From positions 62,001-126,000 of the forward strand of contig CAMMLJ010000001.1 of the NCBI GenBank assembly GCA_946497695.1: a stretch of 64,000 bases of DNA. The letters run 5' to 3'. The notes under the pieces were generated by a model, which was not told the DNA's origin, searched no databases, and saw only the letters and a program-made list of their open reading frames with translations. The position numbers and the translations under genes were made by a program. This stretch comes from an uncultured Clostridium sp. Its GTDB lineage: Bacteria > Bacillota > Clostridia > TANB77 > CAG-508. Of this stretch, positions 8,619 to 17,026 are shown one piece after another; the first letter of the stretch is position 1; the number at the start of each line of letters is the position of its first letter.

Positions 8619-10880
8619 ATGAAGGAAAAATATAATTTCTCATTAGAACCAGGAAAAATTAAAACAAAATGCAGAGATTACAAAGACAATGAGTCTGTAA
8701 TCTCTGTTGTCATACCATTTTATAATGACAAAGATTATATTGAACAGTCTGTAAATTCAGTTTTGAATCAAACATTTCCTTATTATGAAATATTAATTAT
8801 AGATGATGGGTCTAAAGATGAAGAATCTTTAAAAAAACTAGATGAAGTTGCAAAACAAGATACGAGAATAAAAGTATTTCATAAAGAAAATGAAGGCTTA
8901 GCTGCAACAAGAGACTATGGTGCTTCAAAATCAGAAGAATCTGCTAAATACTTGATGTTTTTAGATTCAGATGATTTATTAGAACCAACATTTATGGAAT
9001 GTGCTTATTGGACATTAGAAACAAATAAAGATGCTGCATGGGCATATTCAGATTCAATAGGGTTTGATGCAGATAGTTATACTTGGAATAAATGGTTTGA
9101 TTCTGAAAAAATGAAAAAAGAAAATGAATTAGTATCTGCTGCAATGGTAAGAAAATCAGACTTTAATGCTGTCGGTGGATATGGCTTAAGAGAAAAAGCT
9201 GTAAATGAGGATTGGAACTTTTGGCTTAAGCTAATGGCAATAGGTAAATACCCTGTACATATGAGTTATTATGGACAATGGTATAGAAGAAAATTAAGTG
9301 GAGAATTAAAAAAATCTAAAGATAATAAAGCTAGAGCTTTAGAGATAATAAATGAAACAGCAAGTAAAATTACTAACAATGTAACTGCTATACAATATCC
9401 TAAACAAGACTATAATTATGATTTACTTTTAGATAAGGTTGAAACTATTGTACAACCGGAGTTACGAGGAGAAGGTAGGAAGATAAATTTATTGTTTATT
9501 GTACCTTGGCTTATAACAGGAGGAGCAGATAGATTTAATCTAAACTTAGTAAGAGGATTAGATAAAGATAAGTACAATATAACTGTATTGACAACAGAAC
9601 CAAACAAAAACACGTTAAGACAGGAATTTGAGGAATATGCAACAGTATACGATTTAACATCATTTTTGAATCAGAAATTCTGGCTAGCGTTTGTTAATTA
9701 TATTATAAAAAAAGAAAATATAAATGTTATATTAAATTCAAATAGCAAATTCGGATATAGTATTTTGCCTTATTTAAAAGCAAATAATACAAACATACCA
9801 ATAATAGATTATGTACATATGGAAGAATGGTATAACAGAAATGGTGGATATTCAAGATATTCTAGCATGTTGGAATCTGTAATAGATAGAACTTTGGTAT
9901 GTAATGAAAATAGTAAGAATATTTTGTGTGACTATTTTAGTCGAAATAAAAATGAAATACAAACAGTTTATATTGGGGTTGACGAAGAAGAGTTTAATCC
10001 AGAGAAATATAATAAAGAAGAAATCTTGAAAAAATATAATATTGAGAAAGATAAGAAATTTATCTTTAGTTATATTTGTAGAATATCAGAACAAAAAAGA
10101 CCAATGCTATTATTAGAGATTGTTAAAAAATTAAAAGAAAAAAGAAATGATTTTAAAGTTTTAGTTGTTGGTGATGGAAATTTATTATCTAAAATGAAAG
10201 CTAAAGCTAGTAATTTAGGATTAACTGAAAATATAATGTTTTTAGGAAACATTGAAAATACAGAGGAAATCTATAAAATAAGTGATTTAACAATTAATTG
10301 TTCAATCAAAGAAGGATTAGCATTAACATCATATGAATCATTAAGTATGGGAGTGCCAGTAATTTCTAGTGATGTAGGTGGTCAAAAAGAATTAATAAAT
10401 GAAGATGTTGGAGCTATAGTTCCATGTATGCAAAATGAAAAAGATATATACAGCGAAGATTATAAAGATGAAGAAATTTTAGTATATATACATGCGATTG
10501 AAAAAGTATTAAGTAATTTAGACAAATACAAGAGCAATTGTAGAAAAAGAATTTTAGATAAATTTACAATTAAAAATATGATAAAAGAAATGTCTAAAAT
10601 TTTAGAAGAAACACAAACAAATCCAAATGAAGATAAAATAAATAATGGTAAAGATTTATTAAACAATTTAAATATCACAAAAGAATTAATCACATTAAAT
10701 ATGATGAATGATAAGATTGAGTATAATTGGGAATGTACAGAATATGAGAAGAAAGTATATGGACGAGCTTATTCTGTAAATGGACTAAATTATAAACATG
10801 AATTACTTAAAGAAAAATTATGGAAAATACCATTGTGGAGAGGATTTGTAAAAGTAGTACATAAGGTGAAAGGAAATTGA
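8619..10880 (+). CDS. Bifunctional glycosyltransferase: GT2 plus GT4 domains
   Basis: About 753 residues. The ATG at 8619 has a strong AAGGAGAGG site; an in-frame TTG 36 bases upstream lies inside the permease gene and is rejected. Residues about 25-230 form a GT-A domain (S-V-V-I-P-F-Y-N-D, D-D-G-S-K-D, L-D-S-D-D). From about residue 290 a GT-B domain follows: T-G-G-A-D-R-F-N (glycine loop), I-C-R-I-S-E-Q-K-R and E-x7-E in E-G-L-A-L-T-S-Y-E. The last 110 residues form a helical tail. Such fusions add two successive sugars, or a sugar and a polymer end-group, in glycan assembly. It lies directly after the ABC exporter, so it may build or cap the exported chain. Confidence 0.85.
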   Translation: MKEKYNFSLEPGKIKTKCRDYKDNESVISVVIPFYNDKDYIEQSVNSVLNQTFPYYEILIIDDGSKDEESLKKLDEVAKQDTRIKVFHKENEGLAATRDYGASKSEESAKYLMFLDSDDLLEPTFMECAYWTLETNKDAAWAYSDSIGFDADSYTWNKWFDSEKMKKENELVSAAMVRKSDFNAVGGYGLREKAVNEDWNFWLKLMAIGKYPVHMSYYGQWYRRKLSGELKKSKDNKARALEIINETASKITNNVTAIQYPKQDYNYDLLLDKVETIVQPELRGEGRKINLLFIVPWLITGGADRFNLNLVRGLDKDKYNITVLTTEPNKNTLRQEFEEYATVYDLTSFLNQKFWLAFVNYIIKKENINVILNSNSKFGYSILPYLKANNTNIPIIDYVHMEEWYNRNGGYSRYSSMLESVIDRTLVCNENSKNILCDYFSRNKNEIQTVYIGVDEEEFNPEKYNKEEILKKYNIEKDKKFIFSYICRISEQKRPMLLLEIVKKLKEKRNDFKVLVVGDGNLLSKMKAKASNLGLTENIMFLGNIENTEEIYKISDLTINCSIKEGLALTSYESLSMGVPVISSDVGGQKELINEDVGAIVPCMQNEKDIYSEDYKDEEILVYIHAIEKVLSNLDKYKSNCRKRILDKFTIKNMIKEMSKILEETQTNPNEDKINNGKDLLNNLNITKELITLNMMNDKIEYNWECTEYEKKVYGRAYSVNGLNYKHELLKEKLWKIPLWRGFVKVVHKVKGN

Positions 10881-10885
10881 GAAGG

Positions 10886-12736
10886 ATGGAAAAATTAAAG
10901 GAGATTGTTTTAAAGTATAAAAATATTATTGCAGTATTATTAACAATATTTGTTGCTATAGGAATAAATGTTACTTTTAACAAGGAATTGAATGCTTTAA
11001 AGCTAAACAGCAGTATATATAATGTTCTTTATATATTATATATAATATTTATTTTTTATATAATATACAAGAGTTTTCAAATAAAAGACAAAAGATTATG
11101 GATATGTTCATTAATACTTGGATTTATATTTGCAATATGTTTAGCAATTGGAGATATTTGTAATGTTTATAGAGAAACAATAATACCTAGTTCAAAAAAA
11201 TTTATTTTATATGTATTAATAAAAATTGTAACATATTTCTTTATTTTTAGTAGCATTATAGTTATGTTGATAAATAAAATACCTTCAATATACAATAAAT
11301 GGAAAAAAGAAAACAAAGAATATAAATTTTTTACAGCTAATATGAAATCATTTTGGTTGATAGCCTTAATATTCTTTTTAGTAGAGATACCATTCTTTTT
11401 ATTTTGTTATCCTGGAAGTTTCTTTTGGGACGCTACGAATGGACTTATGCAAATAATAGGAGATATACCATATGAGGATCACCAACCAATAATATATACA
11501 CTATATATAGGTTGTTTGTGGAATTTGGGTAAAGCATTATTTAATGATGGTAATATTGGGTTTGCTATATATTCAATAATACAGATGCTTGCGACATCAC
11601 TTGTGTTATCATATGTTTTATATTATATGGCTAAAAAAGGAGTAGCAACAAAATATAGAATAATAACATTTATTATTTTTCTATGTAATCCACTTATTCC
11701 ATGTTTTGCAGTAAGAATAGAAAAAAGTATTTTCTTTGCTTTGCTGTTAATTCTGGCTAATATACAAATTATTGAAATGTTTACAAATTCAGAAGAATAC
11801 TTTAAAAAGAAAATTCATTATTTTACTTTTGTTATCGAAATACTGCTAATATCATTATTAAGAAATAATGGTATATATATAGCATTAGCGTGCTTTTTAG
11901 TTTTATTAATTGTAAAAAGAAAATATTGGAAAAATATATTAATATTATTTTTAATACCGGTTGCAATGTTTTATATAATTAAAGGCCCAGTTTGGAAAGC
12001 ATTTAATATTATTCCAATGGGAAGTGAGGAAGCTTTAAGTGTACCATTACAACAATTTGCAAGAATAATAAAGTATGAAAAAGACAACTTGACTGAAGAA
12101 GAATATAATGAAATTCATAAGTATTTAAATATGACAGATGAAGAAATAATAGAAGAGTATAAGCCAACAATATCAGACGATATAAAAGCTAATTTAAATA
12201 GAGAAGCTTTTAAAGAAGATAAATTAGGATTAATAGAGTTGTATATTAAACTGTTCTTTAAATTTCCAGGGCAAACAATTTCTTCTTTTATTATAAATTC
12301 ATATGGATATTATTCTCCAAATAATAATATGCTTTATGGAATTCATGAATACAATGATGAAAGTAGGATTGTTTTAGAAGGATTCACAAGCCCAGAGAAT
12401 GATTTAGAAAATACGAGATTATGGGATTCAAAACTTATAGATACAATATGTAGACACTTTTTATATAGAGATATACCAGTAATTTCATTAATATCATCAA
12501 GCTTAGGATTATATTTCTGGATGTTATTATTAGGATTCACTTATTTAATTTATAGTAAAAAATACAAATTTATAATTGTATATATACCAATGATTTTATT
12601 ATGGGCAACAACTATTATTGGACCTTTAGTGGAATTAAGATATGTCTATACTTTGATTTTATTTATGATGCCATTATTAGGATTCACTATTAATTATCAG
12701 AATAATAAAATTGAAGGAGGAAAAAATGAGGAGTAA
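10886..12736 (+). CDS. Multipass membrane protein, DUF6020-like, possible GT-C enzyme
   Basis: About 616 residues with roughly 12-14 hydrophobic segments. The start is uncertain: ATG 10886 or the in-frame TTG 10877 that overlaps the upstream stop. A conserved block after about residue 165 reads C-Y-P-G-S-F-F-W-D-A and is followed 25 residues later by D-H-Q-P. This acidic-and-His loop pattern is like the first extracytoplasmic loop of GT-C glycosyltransferases that use polyprenyl-phosphate sugars. A hydrophilic stretch lies around residues 390-450. I think it belongs to the DUF6020 group, whose function is not established. It is a paralogue of the next gene, and both lie just upstream of a GtrB-GtrA-GtrB set that could supply lipid-linked sugar. 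Confidence 0.65.
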   Translation: MEKLKEIVLKYKNIIAVLLTIFVAIGINVTFNKELNALKLNSSIYNVLYILYIIFIFYIIYKSFQIKDKRLWICSLILGFIFAICLAIGDICNVYRETIIPSSKKFILYVLIKIVTYFFIFSSIIVMLINKIPSIYNKWKKENKEYKFFTANMKSFWLIALIFFLVEIPFFLFCYPGSFFWDATNGLMQIIGDIPYEDHQPIIYTLYIGCLWNLGKALFNDGNIGFAIYSIIQMLATSLVLSYVLYYMAKKGVATKYRIITFIIFLCNPLIPCFAVRIEKSIFFALLLILANIQIIEMFTNSEEYFKKKIHYFTFVIEILLISLLRNNGIYIALACFLVLLIVKRKYWKNILILFLIPVAMFYIIKGPVWKAFNIIPMGSEEALSVPLQQFARIIKYEKDNLTEEEYNEIHKYLNMTDEEIIEEYKPTISDDIKANLNREAFKEDKLGLIELYIKLFFKFPGQTISSFIINSYGYYSPNNNMLYGIHEYNDESRIVLEGFTSPENDLENTRLWDSKLIDTICRHFLYRDIPVISLISSSLGLYFWMLLLGFTYLIYSKKYKFIIVYIPMILLWATTIIGPLVELRYVYTLILFMMPLLGFTINYQNNKIEGGKNEE

Positions 12737-14624
12737 AATAATTTCTATTATAAATAAATATATAAATGTAGTGCTATTTGCTATAACAATTTTTGTAACT
12801 TTAGGAATAAGTGTATATTTTTTGCAAGAGGGAAATTATTTAAAACTTGCAGGAGAAACTTATGATATATTATATTTAATTTTCTTTGTAGGGATTTTTA
12901 TACTATTAAAAAAAGCATATAGTATAAAAGAAAAAAGACTGTGGATTTGTACATCAATTTTAGCAATATTATTTTCGGTATTTTATTTATGTGGAAATAC
13001 AGGAAATATTTATTGTAATGGAACAATACCTAACTCCAAAAAATTTATACTATATGTCATTATAAAAGTAATTACTTATTTTATTATTTTTGATAGTGTA
13101 TTAGCTTTAATATTTTATTATGCTAAAGATTTATTAAAAAAATTAAATATTAATAATAAAGAATATAAATTGTTTACAGCGAATAAAAAATCTATATTCT
13201 TTGTGGCTGGAATATTTTTTATTTCATATATTCCGTACTTTTTATATTACTATCCAGGGGCAATACAATATGATGCAATTAGTTGTTTAGAGCAGATAAG
13301 TGGATATACATCTTATAATAACCATCATCCAATATTATTTACTTTGTTTTTTGGTGGATTATGGAATTTTGGAAAAAATATTTTAGGTAGTGGAAATTAT
13401 GGATTAGCCATCTATACAATTATTCAAATGATTGCAACAAGTTTAGTATTATCAACATTAATTTATTATATGGCAAAGAGAAAAATACCAACAAAATGGA
13501 GAATAATTACCTTTTTAATTTTACTATTGAATCCATTAACAGCGATGTATGCAGTTAGAATAGAAAAAATTATGTTCTTTACTTTAACCATGATTTTAGT
13601 GGTAATAGGAATTTCAGAAATAATTACTAAAAAAGAAGAATTCTTCAAGAAAAAGGGTAAGGCAATAATATTTTCTATATTGTTACTTTTATTAGTTCTT
13701 TTGAGAAATAATGGAATATATGTTATATTACTAACTTTAATTGTTATGCTAATAGCATGTAAAAATATAAGAATGAAAATATTAACTGTTTTTATAGTAC
13801 CAATAATTGTATTTTTTATAATACAAGGACCTATTTTAAATGCCTTAAATGTAACAGAAGCTAAAACTAGAGAGGCGCTAAGTATACCAATGCAACAGTT
13901 TGCAAGATTAATAAAATACGAAAATCAGAATTTAACAGAGGAAGAAAAGGCTAATATTCACAAATACTTACCAGTAGAAGATGAAAAAATTGCTTCAGAA
14001 TATCAATCTTTAATATCTGATAACGTAAAATTTGATTTTTCAGAAGAAGCTATTAAAGAAGATAAAGTAACATTATTAAAAACATATTTTAAATTAGCAT
14101 TAAAATATCCAGGGCAAACAATATCTGCATTTTTATTAAATACTTATGGATATTATTCTCCAAATAGTTATAATATATGGGGGGTACCGAATTTTAGAGA
14201 TGAAACTGCAAACGTTATTCAAAATATAGGTACAGTTGATTTAGATGAAAACAGTTCTAAAGAAATTTATGAAATGCCTATTGAATATAAATATGATATT
14301 CATCCTAGGTCTATATTAAATTTAAGTTATATAGATAGAATAAACAATCATATTTCTATGAAAGATATTCCAGTATTTTCAATGTTAATAACAAGCATAG
14401 GTTTATATTTCTGGTTATTATTGATATGTATAATATATTGTATATATACGAAGAAATATAAAAAGATTATAATGATGTTACCAATATTATTTTTATGGCT
14501 TACATCAGTTGCTGGACCAGTAGTAGAATTACGATACGTATATTCAATGTTACTTTTAATGCCACTATATATTGGAATAACTTTTATTGTAAACAAGGAA
14601 GAAAAGAAAGAGGAGGAAGTATAA
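12726..14624 (+). CDS. Multipass membrane protein, DUF6020-like, paralogue of the preceding gene
   Basis: About 632 residues. ATG 12726 has an AAGGAGG site 5 bases upstream and overlaps the previous gene by 11 bp, implying translational coupling. The layout matches the neighbour closely: Y-Y-P-G-A-I-Q-Y-D, then N-N-H-H-P, R-I-E-K-I-M-F-F, a run of P-M-Q-Q-F-A-R-L-I-K-Y-E, and near the C-terminus G-P-V-V-E-L-R-Y. Conservation of these blocks between the tandem copies marks them as functionally important. They probably arose by duplication and may act on different acceptors or as a heteromer. A GT-C-type glycan-decorating role is inference from topology and from the adjacent polyprenyl-phosphate glycosyltransferases. 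Confidence 0.65.
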   Translation: MRSKIISIINKYINVVLFAITIFVTLGISVYFLQEGNYLKLAGETYDILYLIFFVGIFILLKKAYSIKEKRLWICTSILAILFSVFYLCGNTGNIYCNGTIPNSKKFILYVIIKVITYFIIFDSVLALIFYYAKDLLKKLNINNKEYKLFTANKKSIFFVAGIFFISYIPYFLYYYPGAIQYDAISCLEQISGYTSYNNHHPILFTLFFGGLWNFGKNILGSGNYGLAIYTIIQMIATSLVLSTLIYYMAKRKIPTKWRIITFLILLLNPLTAMYAVRIEKIMFFTLTMILVVIGISEIITKKEEFFKKKGKAIIFSILLLLLVLLRNNGIYVILLTLIVMLIACKNIRMKILTVFIVPIIVFFIIQGPILNALNVTEAKTREALSIPMQQFARLIKYENQNLTEEEKANIHKYLPVEDEKIASEYQSLISDNVKFDFSEEAIKEDKVTLLKTYFKLALKYPGQTISAFLLNTYGYYSPNSYNIWGVPNFRDETANVIQNIGTVDLDENSSKEIYEMPIEYKYDIHPRSILNLSYIDRINNHISMKDIPVFSMLITSIGLYFWLLLICIIYCIYTKKYKKIIMMLPILFLWLTSVAGPVVELRYVYSMLLLMPLYIGITFIVNKEEKKEEEV

Positions 14625-15562
14625 TGAAAGAAGAAAAAATTGCAGTGTTAATACCATGTTATAATGAGGAGCTAACAATAGAAAAAGTAATAAAGGACTT
14701 TAGAAAAGAATTACCAGAGGCAGATATATATGTTTATAATAATAACTCAAAAGATAAGACAGAAGAAATAGCTAAGAAAAATGGAGCAATAGTAGTAAAT
14801 GAATATAGACAAGGAAAAGGTAATGTAGTAAGAAGTATGTTTAGAGACATAGAGGCAGACATATATGTTATGGTTGATGGAGATGATACTTATCCAGCAG
14901 AATTTGTTCATAAGTTAATAGAGCCAATCAGAGAAGGTAAAGCTGATATGGCAATTGGAGATAGATTATCAAATGGAACTTATCAAAAAGAAAATAAAAG
15001 ACACTTCCACGAATTTGGAAACAATTTAGTAAAAAAAGCAATTAATGTATTATTTAAAACAGATTTAAAAGATATTATGACAGGATATAGAGCGTTTAAT
15101 AGAATGTTTGTAAAAAATATGCCTGTTTTAAGTCCAAATTTCGAGATAGAAACAGAAATGTCTTTATATGCATTAGATAAGAAATATATAATAAAGGAAA
15201 TTCCTATTGATTATAGAGATAGACCAGAAGGAAGTAATTCTAAATTAAACACAGTAGGAGATGGAATAAAAGTAGTAAAAACAATTGTAAGGATGTTTAA
15301 AGATTATAGACCTTTTGCGTTCTTTACAATATTAGCTTTAATATTTTTAATTTTTGGACTAGCTGTTGGTATACCGGTATTAGTAGAATTCTTTAAAACA
15401 TCATTAATAACAAAAATGCCATCAGCAATATTGGCTACAGGCTTTGTAAGTTTAGCTGCAATTACTTTCCAATGTGGAGTTATACTAGATACAATAACAA
15501 GACAACATAAAGAAAATTATGAATTGAATTTATTAAAATGGAAACAAATAGAAAACAAATAA
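14624..15562 (+). CDS. GT2 glycosyltransferase, polyprenyl-phosphate sugar synthase-like (GtrB/DPM1 type)
   Basis: 312 residues from ATG 14624, which shares its A with the upstream TAA and follows GAGGAGG. The catalytic domain has A-V-L-I-P-C-Y-N-E-E at the N-terminus, the metal-binding V-D-G-D-D (about residue 86) and M-T-G-Y-R-A-F-N, typical of dolichol/bactoprenol-phosphate sugar synthases. Two hydrophobic helices lie at about 230-290 near the C-terminus. The expected reaction is transfer of a sugar from a nucleotide donor to undecaprenyl phosphate on the cytoplasmic face. It is 11 bp from the GtrA-like flippase candidate, which fits a three-component glycan-modification module. Confidence 0.85.
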   Translation: MKEEKIAVLIPCYNEELTIEKVIKDFRKELPEADIYVYNNNSKDKTEEIAKKNGAIVVNEYRQGKGNVVRSMFRDIEADIYVMVDGDDTYPAEFVHKLIEPIREGKADMAIGDRLSNGTYQKENKRHFHEFGNNLVKKAINVLFKTDLKDIMTGYRAFNRMFVKNMPVLSPNFEIETEMSLYALDKKYIIKEIPIDYRDRPEGSNSKLNTVGDGIKVVKTIVRMFKDYRPFAFFTILALIFLIFGLAVGIPVLVEFFKTSLITKMPSAILATGFVSLAAITFQCGVILDTITRQHKENYELNLLKWKQIENK

Positions 15563-15573
15563 GGTAGGGAACA

Positions 15574-16041
15574 ATGGATAAAATAAAAAAATTGATAAAA
15601 AAGTTTTGTACTAAAGAAATTATATTTTATGTGATATTTGGAGTTTTTACAACAATTGTAAATGTTGGTTCATTTTATGTAATGAACAAAATATGGGATT
15701 GGAATGAAGACTTATCTAATTTCATAGCAATTGTTCTTGCAGTGCTATTTGCATATGTAACTAATAAGGATTTAGTATTTCATTCTGATGCTAAAAATTT
15801 TAAAGAAAAATTAAACCAATTTTTAAAATTTATTTTAGGAAGAGCGTTTACAATGATCGTTGAATTTGGAGGCTGTTTTGTATTGTTCAAAACAGCTATT
15901 CCAGAGATGATAAGTAAATGTTTTATGACAGTTATAGTAATAATATTAAATTTCTTTATTAGTAAGTTTTTTGCATTTAAGAAAAAAGATAAATTAGGTG
16001 ATATAAATGAAGAAAGTAACAATAATAATACCAGCATATAA
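15574..16041 (+). CDS. GtrA family membrane protein (putative lipid-linked sugar flippase)
   Basis: 155 residues with four predicted membrane helices, the canonical size and topology of GtrA. It begins with a basic N-terminus, then F-Y-V-I-F-G-V-F-T-T-I-V-N, and ends with F-F-I-S-K-F-F-A-F-K-K-K, matching the family's N-F-x-x-x-K-x-x-x-F ending. GtrA proteins are thought to move bactoprenol-phosphate sugar to the outer leaflet. It sits between two GtrB-like glycosyltransferases and overlaps the second by 35 bp. SD is GGTAGGGA. Confidence 0.88.
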   Translation: MDKIKKLIKKFCTKEIIFYVIFGVFTTIVNVGSFYVMNKIWDWNEDLSNFIAIVLAVLFAYVTNKDLVFHSDAKNFKEKLNQFLKFILGRAFTMIVEFGGCFVLFKTAIPEMISKCFMTVIVIILNFFISKFFAFKKKDKLGDINEESNNNNTSI

Positions 16042-16975
16042 CGAAGAAGAATCATTACCTTTTTTAAAAGAGAGATTAAATGAATTATTGAATAATATAA
16101 AAACATATGAATTTGAAATATTATTCGTAAATGATGGGAGTAAAGATAAAACATTAGAAATAATAAAACAATGGAGAAAAGATGATGCCAGAATAAGCTA
16201 TGTGGATTTTTCTAGAAATTTTGGAAAGGAAACAGCAATGATAGCAGGTTTGGATTATGCAACAGGAGATTGTGTAATTTTTATGGATGCTGACTTGCAA
16301 GATCCACCAGAACTTATTCCAGAGTTATTAAAATGGTGGGAACAAGGATATGATGACGTTTATGCTAGAAGAAGAACAAGAAAAGGTGAAACATGGCTAA
16401 AGAAATTTACTTCTAAAATGTACTATAAAGTTTTACAAAGTCTAACTAATGTAGAAATACAAAAAGATACAGGTGATTTTAGATTATTAGACAAGAGATG
16501 TGTAAATGCATTAAAGATGATGAGGGAATCACAAAGATGTTCAAAAAGTATGTTTAGTTGGATTGGTTATAAGAAAAAAGAAGTATTGTATGATAGAGAT
16601 CCAAGAGTAGCTGGAAAAACTAAATGGAATTATAAAAAATTAGTAGATTTGGCAATTGATGGAATAACTTCATTTACAACATCACCTTTAAGATTATCTA
16701 CATATATCTGTATACCAACATTTTTAGCTTTAGTAATATATTTTATATATGTAATTTGCAAAATGATTTTAGTTACTGGAAAAATAGATGCTTATCAAGC
16801 AATTATACTTTTAATTCTATTTTTTAGTGGAATTCAAATATTGTTATTTGGAATAATTGGCGAATATTTAGGAAGAATATTTAATGAGACAAAAAATAGA
16901 CCATTATATTTAGTTAATGAGTATAACAATGTAAGAGAAAACAATGAAATTTACAATATTACTAAAGAAAAGTAA
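16007..16975 (+). CDS. GT2 glycosyltransferase, GtrB/CsbB-like, with two C-terminal membrane helices
   Basis: 322 residues. Motifs are I-I-I-P-A-Y-N-E-E-E, F-V-N-D-G-S-K-D, R-N-F-G-K-E (about residue 67), the metal-binding M-D-A-D-L-Q-D-P-P-E and T-G-D-F-R-L-L-D, all standard for the bactoprenol glucosyl transferase group. Two hydrophobic helices occupy about 230-290, followed by I-G-E-Y-L-G-R-I-F-N-E-T-K. It would make an undecaprenyl-phosphate sugar for the GtrA protein. Its start lies inside the gtrA-like gene, which suggests coupling. A close paralogue occurs at 31881-32837. Confidence 0.9.
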   Translation: MKKVTIIIPAYNEEESLPFLKERLNELLNNIKTYEFEILFVNDGSKDKTLEIIKQWRKDDARISYVDFSRNFGKETAMIAGLDYATGDCVIFMDADLQDPPELIPELLKWWEQGYDDVYARRRTRKGETWLKKFTSKMYYKVLQSLTNVEIQKDTGDFRLLDKRCVNALKMMRESQRCSKSMFSWIGYKKKEVLYDRDPRVAGKTKWNYKKLVDLAIDGITSFTTSPLRLSTYICIPTFLALVIYFIYVICKMILVTGKIDAYQAIILLILFFSGIQILLFGIIGEYLGRIFNETKNRPLYLVNEYNNVRENNEIYNITKEK

Positions 16976-17012
16976 TTAATAAAAATAAAAGAGGGATTAT
17001 TATTTTTATTAA
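16976..17012 (+). promoter_or_regulatory. Perfect 13-bp inverted repeat just before a giant hydrolase gene
   Basis: Bases 16976-16988 and 17000-17012 are perfect reverse complements with an 11-base loop. The structure begins one base after the upstream stop and ends one base before the GGGAGG SD of the next gene. There is no long T run after it, so it may be a weak terminator, a 3' stabilising hairpin, or an element that controls translation of the downstream gene. Confidence 0.45.
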
Positions 17013-17026
17013 TAGGGAGGGCTTTA

